Assembly (NCBI GenBank): GCA_958296005.1
Contig: CATQHQ010000002.1
Location: 614,501-678,500 of the forward strand
Direction of reading: 5' to 3'
DNA length: 64,000 nucleotides
Source: Longimicrobiales bacterium
GTDB taxonomy: Bacteria; Gemmatimonadota; Gemmatimonadetes; Longimicrobiales; Gaopeijiaceae
The first letter of the stretch is position 1. Every line of letters begins with the position of its first letter. The position numbers and the translations under genes were made by a program. Positions 29,297-39,962 of this stretch are shown piece after piece. Below the pieces are notes generated by a model. The model was not told where the DNA came from. It did no database searches and saw only the letters and a list, made by a program, of their open reading frames with translations.

Positions 29297-30472
29297 TCAG
29301 CCGTTCCGGGCGTTCCACGCCTCCAGCAACGCCTGCTCGGCCTCCTGCATCGCCTCCATCGTGGCCGGTCCCCTCTCCATGTCGGTCGTGCGCAGGCCGG
29401 CGCGCATCCCGTCGGGCCGGTCGGCGAGGGCTTCGTCGTTCCACCACGCCAGAGTGTCGCGGATCGTGTCGGCGATCGGGCGGCTCGTGTAGCCGGCGGC
29501 CACCGCGGCGGCGTTGGACACCACGTGAACGGCGCTGAACGTCCCCTCGGGCGGAGCCCAGATCGGGAAGAACGCGCCTTGTTCCTGAACGAACGAGAAG
29601 TCGTCGATCCAGTGGAAGGCGGCGTCGCTGCCGGTGACTTCCCGGCACGCCTCGAGCATCGGCGACATCTCGACGGCCTCGACCGGTCCCACGCCGTTGA
29701 AGACGCCGCCGGTGCCGTTCTCCATCATGCGCACGACCCACTGCGCCAAGTCCCGGGCGTCGATGAACTGGACGGGGTCCGAGGGGGTGCCGGGCACGGC
29801 CATGGCCCCGCCTGCCGCGACGCGAACCGGCCAGTAGGTCCAGCGGTCGGTGCTGTCGCGGGGGCCGACGATGTAGCCGGGCCGGACGATGTTGGCCCGG
29901 TCGCCGAAGACCTCCTGCACGGCCTCCTCGCAGAGAGCCTTGAACGGTCCGTAGGTGGATCCGTCCCACTCGTCGGCGTCTTCCATGGCGGGGTCTTCCA
30001 GCCGCGCCACCTCGTAGTCCTCCGTGATCCCCGGCGTCGCCAGGTCCTTGTAGGCGGAGATCGACGACACGAAGGCGTACCGGCCCGAGTCGGCAAGCAG
30101 CGCCGCCGACGCCCGCACGTGCCTGGGGATGAAGCCGGAGTTGTCGATGACGGCGTCCCAGGTGCGGCCTTCCAGGGCGGTCAAGTCGTCGGCACGGTCG
30201 CCCACCAGCTTCTCCACGTCGGGGAAGAGGTGAGTGTTGGTCCGGCCCCGGTTGAAGAGGGTGATCTCGTGTCCTCGGTCGATGGCGTATTCGACCATGT
30301 GGGGGCCGATGAACCCGGTCCCGCCCAGGATCAGGATCGACATCGGGGACGGCCCCGACTCGGAGTCGTCGGGCGGAACGCACGCTGCGCCAAGGCCCAG
30401 CCCGCCGGCAACGGCCGCCGTCGTCTTGAGGAAGTCCCGCCTGTCCCACAGCGCCATTGCATCGCCCGCCAT
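29297..30472 (-). CDS. NAD-dependent epimerase/dehydratase family protein with Tat-type signal
   Basis: WDRRDFLKTTAAVAGGLGLGAAC; ILILGGTGFIGPHMVEYAIDRGHEITLFNRGRTN. Confidence 0.9.
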   Translation of the reverse strand: MAGDAMALWDRRDFLKTTAAVAGGLGLGAACVPPDDSESGPSPMSILILGGTGFIGPHMVEYAIDRGHEITLFNRGRTNTHLFPDVEKLVGDRADDLTALEGRTWDAVIDNSGFIPRHVRASAALLADSGRYAFVSSISAYKDLATPGITEDYEVARLEDPAMEDADEWDGSTYGPFKALCEEAVQEVFGDRANIVRPGYIVGPRDSTDRWTYWPVRVAAGGAMAVPGTPSDPVQFIDARDLAQWVVRMMENGTGGVFNGVGPVEAVEMSPMLEACREVTGSDAAFHWIDDFSFVQEQGAFFPIWAPPEGTFSAVHVVSNAAAVAAGYTSRPIADTIRDTLAWWNDEALADRPDGMRAGLRTTDMERGPATMEAMQEAEQALLEAWNARNG

Positions 30473-30648
30473 CGTGTTGCTCTCCGTTAAAAAGGGGACC
30501 GCGAAGTCGGAACAACATACGGCGCGAACCGATGCGGGGAAAGCGTCCGAGGAGGCCTGCCCAGCCCCGAGGGGCGGGGCACCAGGGGAACGATTACCTT
30601 TGACCGATCGCCAAACCCGTCAACCAAACAACGGGACTGCGCACGACG

Positions 30649-32085
30649 ATGCCCATAGTTCGACGCTCCTTCCTGAAGAAGCTGGCCGCCGCTGGAGGGG
30701 GCGCCATGCTCACCCCGTCAACCGCCGGGTTGGTCGCCTGCTGCGACGCCGCGGCCCAGCGGTCGGGGGGCGCGTCCCGCACGCGGTTCGTCAAGCCCTA
30801 CGGCGAGCTCGCGCCCAGCCCCGAGTGCCCCGAGATCGAAATCCCGGAGAGTTTCCGCTGCGTGCGGCTGAGCTCCGGCGGCGTGCCCTCCAATGTCCGG
30901 GACGGCCTGACCGTCCCCAACGCCTTCGACGGCATGGCGGCGTTCCCTCTCCCCAACGGCAACGTCCGCCTGATCCGCAACCACGAGATGGTGGACAGCT
31001 CCGACACTGGGCGCGCTATCGGGTCGCCCAGCTACGACGCCAAGGGCAGCGGCGGCACCACCTCTTTGGAAGTGCGCGTCTCGGAGGGCGCCGCTGGAGT
31101 GGAGGTCGAGCTGGTGGACGAGGTTGTCTCCCTGGCCGGCACGCTGGTCAACTGCGCCGGCGGCCCCACGCCCTGGGGAAGCTGGCTGTCCTGCGAGGAG
31201 ATCACGTGGGGTCGCGACGAAGGGTACGACAAGCCCCACGGCTACATCTTCGAGGTGCCGGCGGCCGCCGAAGGGCCAGTGGACCCGGTTCCGCTCAAGG
31301 CGATGGGACGCTTCGTCCACGAGGCCGTCGCGGTCGATCCGGATACTGGGATCGTCTACGAGACGGAGGACGCTTGGTACGTGCCGGGCCGGGAAGACTT
31401 GCCCGGTGCCGGGCTCTACCGCTTCATCCCCGCCGAGCCCGGAAGACTGGCGGCCGGCGGACGGCTTCAGGTGATGGCGGTCACCGGTTCTCCGCAATAC
31501 CTGACCGCGCAGGACCAGACGCCGGGAACCGTCCTGCCCGTCCACTGGGTGGATATCGACGACCCGGACCCGGCCGACGCCGATACCGACTCGCTGGCGG
31601 TCTTCAAGCAGGGACTTGCCCAGGGCGCGGCGGTCTTCGCCCGGCTTGAGGGCGCCTTCCACGGCGACGGTGGCATCTACGTCGTCTCCACCAACGGGGG
31701 CGCCGCTGGGGCGGGGCAAGTCTTCCACTACCGGCCGCTGTCCGAGGACCGAGGCGAGCTCTCCCTCGTCTTCGAGTCGCCGTCCAAGGACGTGCTGGAC
31801 AGCCCCGACAACATCGTGGTCAGCCCGAGAGGGGGACTGGTGATGTGCGAGGACGGCACCGACGACCAGTATGTGCGAGGGTTGGACAAGGACGGGGCGA
31901 TAGTGAACCTCGTGCGCGCGCCCAAGGTCAGCGACGATCGGCAGCCGGGGGAGTTCGCCGGTTCCTGCTTCAGCCCCGACGGGCGCGTGCTGTTCTTCAA
32001 CCAGCAGGGCTCGCGCCAAGTCGGCGGCAGCAGGCCGAGCGCCACCTACGCGCTGTGGGGACCCTGGGAGGACGGCCCGCTGTGA
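30649..32085 (+). CDS. PhoX-family (DUF839) alkaline phosphatase-like protein with Tat-type signal
   Basis: VRRSFLKKLAAAGGGAM; NVRLIRNHEM; CAGGPTPWGSWLSCEE; HGYIFEVPA; YETEDAW; SPDNIVVSPRGGLVMCEDG; FAGSCFSPDGRVLFFNQQ. Confidence 0.88.
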   Translation: MPIVRRSFLKKLAAAGGGAMLTPSTAGLVACCDAAAQRSGGASRTRFVKPYGELAPSPECPEIEIPESFRCVRLSSGGVPSNVRDGLTVPNAFDGMAAFPLPNGNVRLIRNHEMVDSSDTGRAIGSPSYDAKGSGGTTSLEVRVSEGAAGVEVELVDEVVSLAGTLVNCAGGPTPWGSWLSCEEITWGRDEGYDKPHGYIFEVPAAAEGPVDPVPLKAMGRFVHEAVAVDPDTGIVYETEDAWYVPGREDLPGAGLYRFIPAEPGRLAAGGRLQVMAVTGSPQYLTAQDQTPGTVLPVHWVDIDDPDPADADTDSLAVFKQGLAQGAAVFARLEGAFHGDGGIYVVSTNGGAAGAGQVFHYRPLSEDRGELSLVFESPSKDVLDSPDNIVVSPRGGLVMCEDGTDDQYVRGLDKDGAIVNLVRAPKVSDDRQPGEFAGSCFSPDGRVLFFNQQGSRQVGGSRPSATYALWGPWEDGPL

Positions 32086-32687
32086 GCCGTCCGAGCACGA
32101 GGCCCGAGCGCCCCTTTGCGCTGGAGTGGCTGCACACCCTGTCTGAACTGCTGGTCGAGTCCAGCTGCCGGCGCCGGGGAGAGCCCGTTCCCCTCGGTCA
32201 GGGCCTGGAAGCCCTGGCGCGGCTCTGGTCCCCGGAGACCGGCTGCGACCCGAACCGCTCCGTCTATTGGATCGGCAACGGCGGGAGCGCGGCGGTCGCG
32301 TCCCACATGTCGCAGGACCTGTTGAACGCGTGCGGGGTTCGGTCCCACACCTTCAACGACGCATCGCTGATCACCTGCATGTCCAACGACTACGGCGTCG
32401 AGCGCGTCTTCAAGAACCCCCTCGCCGTTGCGGGTCGCGAAGGCGACGTGCTGATGGCGATCTCCAGTTCGGGCATGTCGCCCAACGTCGTTGACGCGGC
32501 GCAGGCCGGGCTGGAGATGGGGATGACCCTCGTGACGCTCTCTGCGTTTTCGCCCGACAACCGCCTGAACGGCCTGAGCGCGGAGCTTTCCTTCTACACG
32601 CCGACCCGCGTGTACGGTCACGCGGAGCTGACCCACGAAGCGATGCTCCACTCGGCGATCGACGTGATCTCCAGGCCGCGGGCGTGA
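32082..32687 (+). CDS. SIS-domain D-sedoheptulose-7-phosphate isomerase-like protein
   Basis: VYWIGNGGSAAVASHMSQDLLNACGVRSHTFNDASLITCMSNDYGVERVF; GDVLMAISSSGMSPNVV; GTG start overlaps upstream stop. Confidence 0.85.
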   Translation: MSRPSTRPERPFALEWLHTLSELLVESSCRRRGEPVPLGQGLEALARLWSPETGCDPNRSVYWIGNGGSAAVASHMSQDLLNACGVRSHTFNDASLITCMSNDYGVERVFKNPLAVAGREGDVLMAISSSGMSPNVVDAAQAGLEMGMTLVTLSAFSPDNRLNGLSAELSFYTPTRVYGHAELTHEAMLHSAIDVISRPRA

Positions 32688-33670
32688 TCATTACGCGGAC
32701 GCCGTACCGGGTCAGCTTGGCCGGCGGCGGAACCGATTTTCCGTCGTACTTCCAGGATCACGGCGGTCTGGTGGTCAGCATCGCGATACGGAAGTACTTC
32801 TACATGTGTTTGACCTCCCGGCTGGACGACAACCTGCGCCTCGCGTACTTCAAGACCGAGTTCGTCCGCCACGCAGGAGAGCTGAAGCACGAGATCGCAC
32901 GCGCCGTCTTCGAGTCCTACGGGCTGTCCTCCGGCTTGGAGATGTCGATGGTGGGCGAAGTGCCTGCGGGCAGCGGACTGGGTTCCAGCGGCGCCGTGGC
33001 GGCGGGCACATTGAGGGCGGTTCGCGCCTTCCTGAAGCTGGAGCACGATTTCGCGGCCCTCGCCAGGGAGGCGGTCGAGATCGAGACGGAGACGCTGGGC
33101 AAGCCCTCTGGATGGCAGGATCAGTACGGCGTCGTCTACCCCGGCTTGAAGGCCGTCGAGTTCCGCACCGACAAGAAAGCGCACGTCGAACCCTTGGTGC
33201 TGTCTCGAGAGAACCAGATGCTGCTGGAGGAGAACGCCGTGCTGGTGTTCACCGGGCGTCGCCGAGCGTCCGCGCCGGTGCTGGCGCAGCAAGCCGCCAA
33301 TCAGCGGGCGAACCTGTCGTGCCTCCGGCTGCTTCGCGGAATCGCTTTGGAGGTCAAGAAGGCGCTCTGCGCGGAGCGGATCGACCTTCGTCTGCTCGGC
33401 GAGCTGCTCGACGAAAGCTGGCGAGCGAAGCGAACCCTGGCGGACAGCATCACCGACTCCTCCATCGACCGCATGTACGAAGTGGGAAGGAGGGCTGGCG
33501 CGTGGGGCGGAAAGCTGCTGGGCGCGGGCGGGGGCGGGTTCTACCTCTTCCTCGTCGCCAAGGAGAACCAGCCCAAGTTGCTCTCCAGCCTGGGCAACCC
33601 GCCTTGGATGCCGCTCACCTTCGACCTGAATGGGTGCTCGATCGCGTACGACGCCCGGCAAGCGGGATGA
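32684..33670 (+). CDS. GHMP kinase, D-glycero-D-manno-heptose 7-phosphate kinase-like
   Basis: IITRTPYRVSLAGGGTDFPSYFQDHGG; VPAGSGLGSSGAVAAG; GRRAGAWGGKLLGAGGGGFYLF. Confidence 0.88.
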   Translation: MIITRTPYRVSLAGGGTDFPSYFQDHGGLVVSIAIRKYFYMCLTSRLDDNLRLAYFKTEFVRHAGELKHEIARAVFESYGLSSGLEMSMVGEVPAGSGLGSSGAVAAGTLRAVRAFLKLEHDFAALAREAVEIETETLGKPSGWQDQYGVVYPGLKAVEFRTDKKAHVEPLVLSRENQMLLEENAVLVFTGRRRASAPVLAQQAANQRANLSCLRLLRGIALEVKKALCAERIDLRLLGELLDESWRAKRTLADSITDSSIDRMYEVGRRAGAWGGKLLGAGGGGFYLFLVAKENQPKLLSSLGNPPWMPLTFDLNGCSIAYDARQAG

Positions 33671-34314
33671 CGGGGAGGCGTAGCCCGCTGTCCACGGCGG
33701 TCTCGGTGGGCGTTCTGGCCGTTGCGGCGGTTGCGGCGACTGGAGTCGAGGCGGCGGCCCAACTGTCGGTGGGAGTGATGGGCGGGTTGAACCGGTCCAC
33801 GGCCACCGGTAGCGGCTCTTCGGGGGCCGAGGCGCGGACGGGCTTCATGCTGGGCGGGACGGCGACGATTCTCGTCGGGGAGACCTTCTCCGTTCGGCCG
33901 GAGCTCTATTTCTCCACCAAGGGATCGCGCTTTCGCACGGGACCCGGCGGCTTCGACGTCAGGACGATGAAGACCGCGTCCGTGCAGGTGCCGCTTCTGG
34001 TCCAGCTGCACACGCGCCCGGGGGGGCTGGTGCGACCGCATCTGTTCGCGGGCATGTCGCTGGGCGTGTCGGTGAGGTGCCGGATCGACGCCGCCGAGTG
34101 CTCCGAAGACGAGAGCTTGACCCGAGGCGGCTTCGAGATAGGGGTTGTCATGGGTGGCGAAGTCGAGTTCGGCCGGGTCGCGGTCGGCGCGCGCTACGAA
34201 GCGGGGTTGGGGCCGGCGGGGCAGTTCTCCTGGGGGACGGACATCTTCGACGGGGTACTCTCGTTTACTGTCCGGTCCCGGGTGTTCTCGCAGGGGCGGA
34301 GAGCGCGGGAGTAG
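33667..34314 (+). CDS. Outer-membrane beta-barrel / porin-family protein
   Basis: Signal peptide; AQLSVGVMGGLNRST... FSVRPELYFSTKGSRF... VQVPLLVQLHTRPGG... GGEVEFGRVAVGARYEAGLG. Confidence 0.75.
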   Translation: MTGRRSPLSTAVSVGVLAVAAVAATGVEAAAQLSVGVMGGLNRSTATGSGSSGAEARTGFMLGGTATILVGETFSVRPELYFSTKGSRFRTGPGGFDVRTMKTASVQVPLLVQLHTRPGGLVRPHLFAGMSLGVSVRCRIDAAECSEDESLTRGGFEIGVVMGGEVEFGRVAVGARYEAGLGPAGQFSWGTDIFDGVLSFTVRSRVFSQGRRARE

Positions 34315-34339
34315 AACGGCCCGGAGTCGGCGTCGGCGG

Positions 34340-35103
<764 letters not shown>

Positions 35104-35107
<4 letters not shown>

Positions 35108-35952
35108 CGCGCTGCTAGGCGCAGGGGGAGCAGGAGGAGCCCGCCGGCGGCTGCGAGCACCAGCGCCAAGGCGATCGCTGCGCGGACGTCGGACTCCAGG
35201 GCGGCGTAGATCGCCAGAGGCATCGTCTGGGTCGTCCCGGGCAGGTTGCCCGCGAAGAGGAGGGTGGCGCCGAACTCCCCCATCGCCCGGGCCCAGGAAA
35301 GGGCCGCCCCAGCCACGACTCCCGGGGCCGCCAACGGAACCGCGACGCGAAAGAACGCGCCCGACGGCGACTGGCCCAAGGTGCGGGCGACGATCAGCAT
35401 GTCCTCGTCCACCTTGCGGAACGCGGCGGCGGCGGCTTGGACGTAGAACGGTGCCGACACGACGATCTGGGCCAGCACCACTGCCGTGGCCGTGAAGGCG
35501 ACGCGGACCCCGGCCTCCGCCAGCGCCGGGCCGAAGAGACCGCCGCGCCCGAAGGTCTCCAGCAGGGCGATCCCCATGACGGCAGGAGGAATCACTATCG
35601 GCAGGTCCACGAGCGACTCGGCCCACCGCACCCGTCGCCGGGGCCGCGTAGCGATCCACCAAGCGAGGGGAGTGCCCGCCGCGACGACCACAGCCAAGCT
35701 GGCCGCCGTCGTCAGGGCGCTGAGCCGCAGGGCAGGGCCGAAGAGAGGATGACGGACTCCCGCGAGCAGATCCGTCGGGGAAGAAGCCCCGGCCAGCGCG
35801 ATCAAGGGAACCGCCAGGAGCGCCAGCATCGGGAGCGCGGCCAGGAACGGCGTCCGCCCGGCGAAGAGGGTTGCCGACGCGGGAGCACGGCGACGCGCGA
35901 CCGCGCCGTGCCGCCGTGCGCGCCGGGCGGACGCGACGAACGGCTTCCTCAC
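35104..35952 (-). CDS. modB: Molybdate ABC transporter permease
   Basis: [93 protein letters not shown]. Confidence 0.92.
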
Positions 35953-36780
35953 GACCGATCCCCAGGCGAGAGGCCCGGCCCCGCGAAGCCTCGCCGGGAG
36001 AGGACCCCCTGGCCCTCCGGCGACAGCACGAACTCGACCCACGCCTCGGCGTCGCTCCGGTCGGCCGTCCCCGCGGCCACGGCTATCGCATACTCCACCC
36101 GGACGCCGAGGGACGGCGGCACGGGAACTGCACGGACACGGGTGCCGGCGTCCGACGCCCCGGCGGCAACGGCGTCGGTCCGGTAGACGATCGCCGCGTC
36201 GGCTTCGCCCAGTTCGACCTTGGTCCGCACCAGCCGCGTGTTGCTCTCGTGGGAGACGACCCGCTCCAGCACCTTCGCCTCGAACGCCGCACCGTAGTGG
36301 GCCGTCGCCCGCGTCAGGGCCACCCGGGCATAGGTGCCAACGGGCACGGCGGCAGTGCCCAGAACCAGCCGCTCGGCCCGAGGCAAGTCGCCGAACGACT
36401 CGATGCGCGCCGGGTTGTCCGGCGGCACGATCACCGCCAGCTCGTTCGCCGCGAAGACGCGGGGGGCGGTCGCGAGCCCTGCGTCCGCCAGCGCCCGGAC
36501 GTGAGCCAGGTCCGCCGAAGCGAAGACTTGGAACTCGGCGCCCTGCTCGATCTGCAACCGCAGCACCTGACTGCCTGCGAAGACCAGAACGACGTCCACG
36601 TCCGAACGGCGCGCCTCGAAGCGCGGAGCGATCTCGTGAAACGCCTCCGTCAGCGAAGACGCCGCAAAGACCGTCAACGCCCGGCGTTCGCCGACGGATC
36701 CAGGAGCGCCGTCGCCGCAGCTCCACGCCGCCAACGAGGACGCCAGCCACCAGAGGCGGGCCGCGCGAGTTCGGGTCACG
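35949..36780 (-). CDS. modA: Molybdate ABC transporter substrate-binding protein
   Basis: [65 protein letters not shown]. Confidence 0.92.
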
Positions 36781-37915
36781 CCGCCTCCACCGTGGCGACT
36801 TGGCCGATGAGCGAGACGTCGTATCCCGGCAGGACGGCGACCTCGGCGCGGAAGCCCGGGTCGTCCAACACCTGGAGGAGCCGGGACACCGGGGGTGCCG
36901 CGGCCAGCTCGGCGGGGACCACCAAGTCGAAGCGCTCCTCTGCGATCGGCACGAAGTCCAGTCCTTCCGCCAGCGCCGCGCCCTCGATGGCGACCCCCGC
37001 GTCGGCCGACCGCCGCCGCACCAGCCATGCGACTTCCTCGTGCCCCGACGCCAACGGCCCTGCCGGCGCCGACTGGCAAGCGTCCGCGGCAGCCCGCAGT
37101 CGCTGCGTCAACGCATGAGCCCCCGACCCGCGTTCCCTGCGGACCAGGCGCAGGCCGGGGCGAAAGAGGTCCTCCCCGCCGGTTATGGCCAGCGGATTGC
37201 CGGGCGCGACCACGACCCCCTGTCGCCACCGGGTCAAGTTGACCACGAGAAACCGCCGCCCCGGCAACGCGCGCCGCACCCCCCGTACGTTCGCCGCCTC
37301 CCCGCCAATGCCGGACAAGTGGAGCCCCGCGACGTGCACCAGCCCAGCCGCCAGCAGCTCCAGCGCCCGTCGATTTCCTGCCCGCAGCCACCGCACGCGG
37401 GCGTCTGCAAAGCGCCGCCTAGTCCAGTGAACGACAGGTCCCAGCAAGGGGGCGCAGCCGGCAACCAGCACGTTGCGTTCCAGCTCCCGGAGGCGTGCCA
37501 ACGGCCGGACGGTCGCATGGAACTGGCCTGCCCGGCCCGAATCCGACGAGAGCACGGTTGCTCCCGGAAGCACGACGCCGTCGGCGGCGGCAGCAGCGGC
37601 GGCAGGAAGCGGGTGGGCGATCCAGCGTCCCGAGACCCGTCCCACGGCGACCCGCGGGTCCGCGTCGATCCCCGGCTCGGCGACCAGCCGAACCCCAAGT
37701 CCCGGCGGAGCCGCCAGCTGGAAGACGTCGTCCAAGCCGCATCCCAGCACATGGGCGAACTGCAGCGCTAGGCTCGTGGACGGGACGCTCCTGCCCGCTT
37801 CGATCGCTGCGATCGTCTGACGAGACACGCCGGCCAGCTCTGCCAGCTCCCGCTGAGGGAGCCCACGAGCCTTCCGACGGTGCCTCAAGCGGTTGTCCAG
37901 TCTGGGCTCCGGCAT
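36776..37915 (-). CDS. XRE-family HTH regulator fused to a periplasmic-binding-protein-like domain, probable molybdate/oxyanion regulator
   Basis: [56 protein letters not shown], then PBP-like domain; overlaps modA start. Start chosen at ATG 37915 behind GGAG; ORF track opens at GTG 37948. Confidence 0.85.
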   Translation of the reverse strand: MPEPRLDNRLRHRRKARGLPQRELAELAGVSRQTIAAIEAGRSVPSTSLALQFAHVLGCGLDDVFQLAAPPGLGVRLVAEPGIDADPRVAVGRVSGRWIAHPLPAAAAAAADGVVLPGATVLSSDSGRAGQFHATVRPLARLRELERNVLVAGCAPLLGPVVHWTRRRFADARVRWLRAGNRRALELLAAGLVHVAGLHLSGIGGEAANVRGVRRALPGRRFLVVNLTRWRQGVVVAPGNPLAITGGEDLFRPGLRLVRRERGSGAHALTQRLRAAADACQSAPAGPLASGHEEVAWLVRRRSADAGVAIEGAALAEGLDFVPIAEERFDLVVPAELAAAPPVSRLLQVLDDPGFRAEVAVLPGYDVSLIGQVATVEAA

Positions 37916-37946
37916 CGTTTCCATTCTCCAGGAATCAGTAAATTTC

Positions 37947-37965
37947 ACTTAACATAATGTAAAGT
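37947..37965. promoter_or_regulatory. Inverted repeat ACTTaACATaATGTaAAGT, candidate operator of the XRE-PBP regulator/mod operon
   Basis: Half sites ACTTnACAT / ATGTnAAGT are exact complements in an AT-rich patch directly upstream of the regulator start. Confidence 0.55.
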
Positions 37966-38086
37966 ATAGATGTCGCTAGTGCTTCATCGTCGCTGATCGC
38001 CCGTGGGGAGGCTAGCTTGTCGGACGCGCTGGAAATGCCCCAAGTTGGCCTATGCCCGCCGCACTCGCTCTTCGAACGCAAACGAG

Positions 38087-39271
38087 ATGACGCCCGAATC
38101 CAGCCCCTTCTTTCCCGGCCGAACCGTTCCCGTCGAGTCCTTCGTCGGGCGCACCCGCGAGATTGAGCGCCTCCGCAGCATGGTTCGGGGGGCGAGCACT
38201 GGCCGGTTCTGGATCGGGTTCGTCACAGGCGAGCGGGGAATCGGCAAGAGTTCGCTGGCCGGATTCGTCCGCTGGCTGACCGAGCAGGAGCAGCGAGCTG
38301 TCGGGTGCCACGTGTCGCTGGGGGGCGTCTCCGACCTCGGCGGGATGTTGAACACGACATTCGACCGCCTTCTCAAGGACAGCATAGAGCGGACTTGGCA
38401 CGGGCAGGTCAGAGATTTCCTGGGCGACCATGTGCGCAAGGTCGGTCTCTTCGGTGCCACGCTCGAACTGAATCTTCGGAGCGAAGAAGTTGCCACGTTG
38501 GAGCGGACTTTTGTGCACTCGGTGCGTCAGCTGCTGAACAGGATTGCAGAGCACAGGTCGCTTTTTCTGATCCTCGACGACATCAACGGATTGGCCGACT
38601 CCAGCCGCTTCGCCAATTGGTTGAAGAGCGTGGTGGACGAAATCACCCTGTCGCAGGATAGGACCAGGCTTTGCATTCTGATGGTGGGTCTCGAGGAGCG
38701 ACGACGGCAGCTTATCGAGCACCAGCCGTCGCTCGCTCGCGTGTTCGAGCTGATCGACATCGCTCCGTGGTCGGACGAGGAAGTCTACGAGTTCTACGAC
38801 AAATCGTTCTCAAGCGGCGAAGCAACGGTATCCGAGGATGACTTGAGGCTGATGGTTCTATGGACCGGCGGTCTGCCGGTGCTGGCCCACGAGATCGGCG
38901 ATGCAATCTGGCGAACCGCTCAAACTACGACGATACGGCGTCAAGAGATCGCCGCCGGCATCCAGCTGGCCGCGCAAGTCATCGGCGGCAAGTTTCTCGA
39001 GCCGCAGATAATCGGTGCCATGCGCAGCGGGCGCTACCTGTCGATCCTGCACGAGATCACCGATATGCCCATGCAGTTCACGAGGGCGGAAGCTCTTAAA
39101 CGCCTCTCCCAAGACGACAAGGAGGTGTTCGACCACTTTCTGCGTCGCATGAAGAAGCTGGGAGGGCTGGAGTCGGTTCCGGGGATTCGTGGAGGGTATC
39201 GGTTCCCCAACCTGCTTCACCTGCTGTACTTCAAGATGGTGTTCCAGAGCTGGCCGGGCTCGAGCTCCTAG
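38087..39271 (+). CDS. AAA/STAND-like ATPase
   Basis: FVGRTREIERLRSMV, Walker A GERGIGKSSLAG, Walker B SLFLILDDIN; ORC/Cdc6-like layout. ATG at 38087 chosen (MTPESSPFFPGR). Confidence 0.75.
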   Translation: MTPESSPFFPGRTVPVESFVGRTREIERLRSMVRGASTGRFWIGFVTGERGIGKSSLAGFVRWLTEQEQRAVGCHVSLGGVSDLGGMLNTTFDRLLKDSIERTWHGQVRDFLGDHVRKVGLFGATLELNLRSEEVATLERTFVHSVRQLLNRIAEHRSLFLILDDINGLADSSRFANWLKSVVDEITLSQDRTRLCILMVGLEERRRQLIEHQPSLARVFELIDIAPWSDEEVYEFYDKSFSSGEATVSEDDLRLMVLWTGGLPVLAHEIGDAIWRTAQTTTIRRQEIAAGIQLAAQVIGGKFLEPQIIGAMRSGRYLSILHEITDMPMQFTRAEALKRLSQDDKEVFDHFLRRMKKLGGLESVPGIRGGYRFPNLLHLLYFKMVFQSWPGSSS

Positions 39272-39924
39272 CCGACGTAGGGCTGGGCGGCGCGGGCCAG
39301 CGCGACCTCGATGTTGCGGATCGCGGCGGTGACCGCGCGGCCGATCAGATCCATCTTCCGCACCCATTCGACGCGGGGCTGCGCCATCTTGGCCTCTCGC
39401 TTGGAGAGCAGCTCCGGGAAGATGCCGCAAGCGTCGGCGAGGCAGATGATCACGATGTCGCGGGGGTCCGGGATCATGTCGCTGAAGAGCACCTCCATGA
39501 TCCGTAACTTGACCTCCCGCTCCGCCTTGCCGTCCACCACAGGGTAGCGCCGGGACCGGAAGACCCAGAGGAAGCGGCCCTCCTCCACCTCGACGATCCC
39601 CTTCGCGACCAATCGGTCTAGTGCGGCGTCCTTGATCTCGTCCGCGCGCTCGGCGACGCGCTCTACCCAGAAGTCGGCACTTCGGACTTCGTTCGCGCCG
39701 GCGATGTCGGCCAGCGTCGGGTCCAGAATGTCGTCTCCCGTCGGCGTGGAATCGACGAGAATCAGTTGCTCCATGTCGGTGTCGACCCGATCCGCCAGCG
39801 CCAGGTCCATCAGCACTCCGCCGGCGAGGGCGTACTTGAGCGACCACTCGGGCACGCGGGCGAACTTTCCGTCCTCGTCGTGGAGGAGCAGAAGCATGAT
39901 CTCTTCGGCGAATCTGAGTTGCAT
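39268..39924 (-). CDS. GOLPH3/VPS74 (GPP34) family protein
   Basis: MQLRFAEEIMLLLLHDEDGKFA... LKYALAGGVLMDLALADRVDTD... LVAKGIVEVEEGRFLWVFRSRRYPV... PRDIVIICLADACGIF. Confidence 0.85.
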   Translation of the reverse strand: MQLRFAEEIMLLLLHDEDGKFARVPEWSLKYALAGGVLMDLALADRVDTDMEQLILVDSTPTGDDILDPTLADIAGANEVRSADFWVERVAERADEIKDAALDRLVAKGIVEVEEGRFLWVFRSRRYPVVDGKAEREVKLRIMEVLFSDMIPDPRDIVIICLADACGIFPELLSKREAKMAQPRVEWVRKMDLIGRAVTAAIRNIEVALARAAQPYVG

Positions 39925-39962
39925 TTCGGTTCTCCTGCGTGTCCTGCGTACTGTCACCAAGG

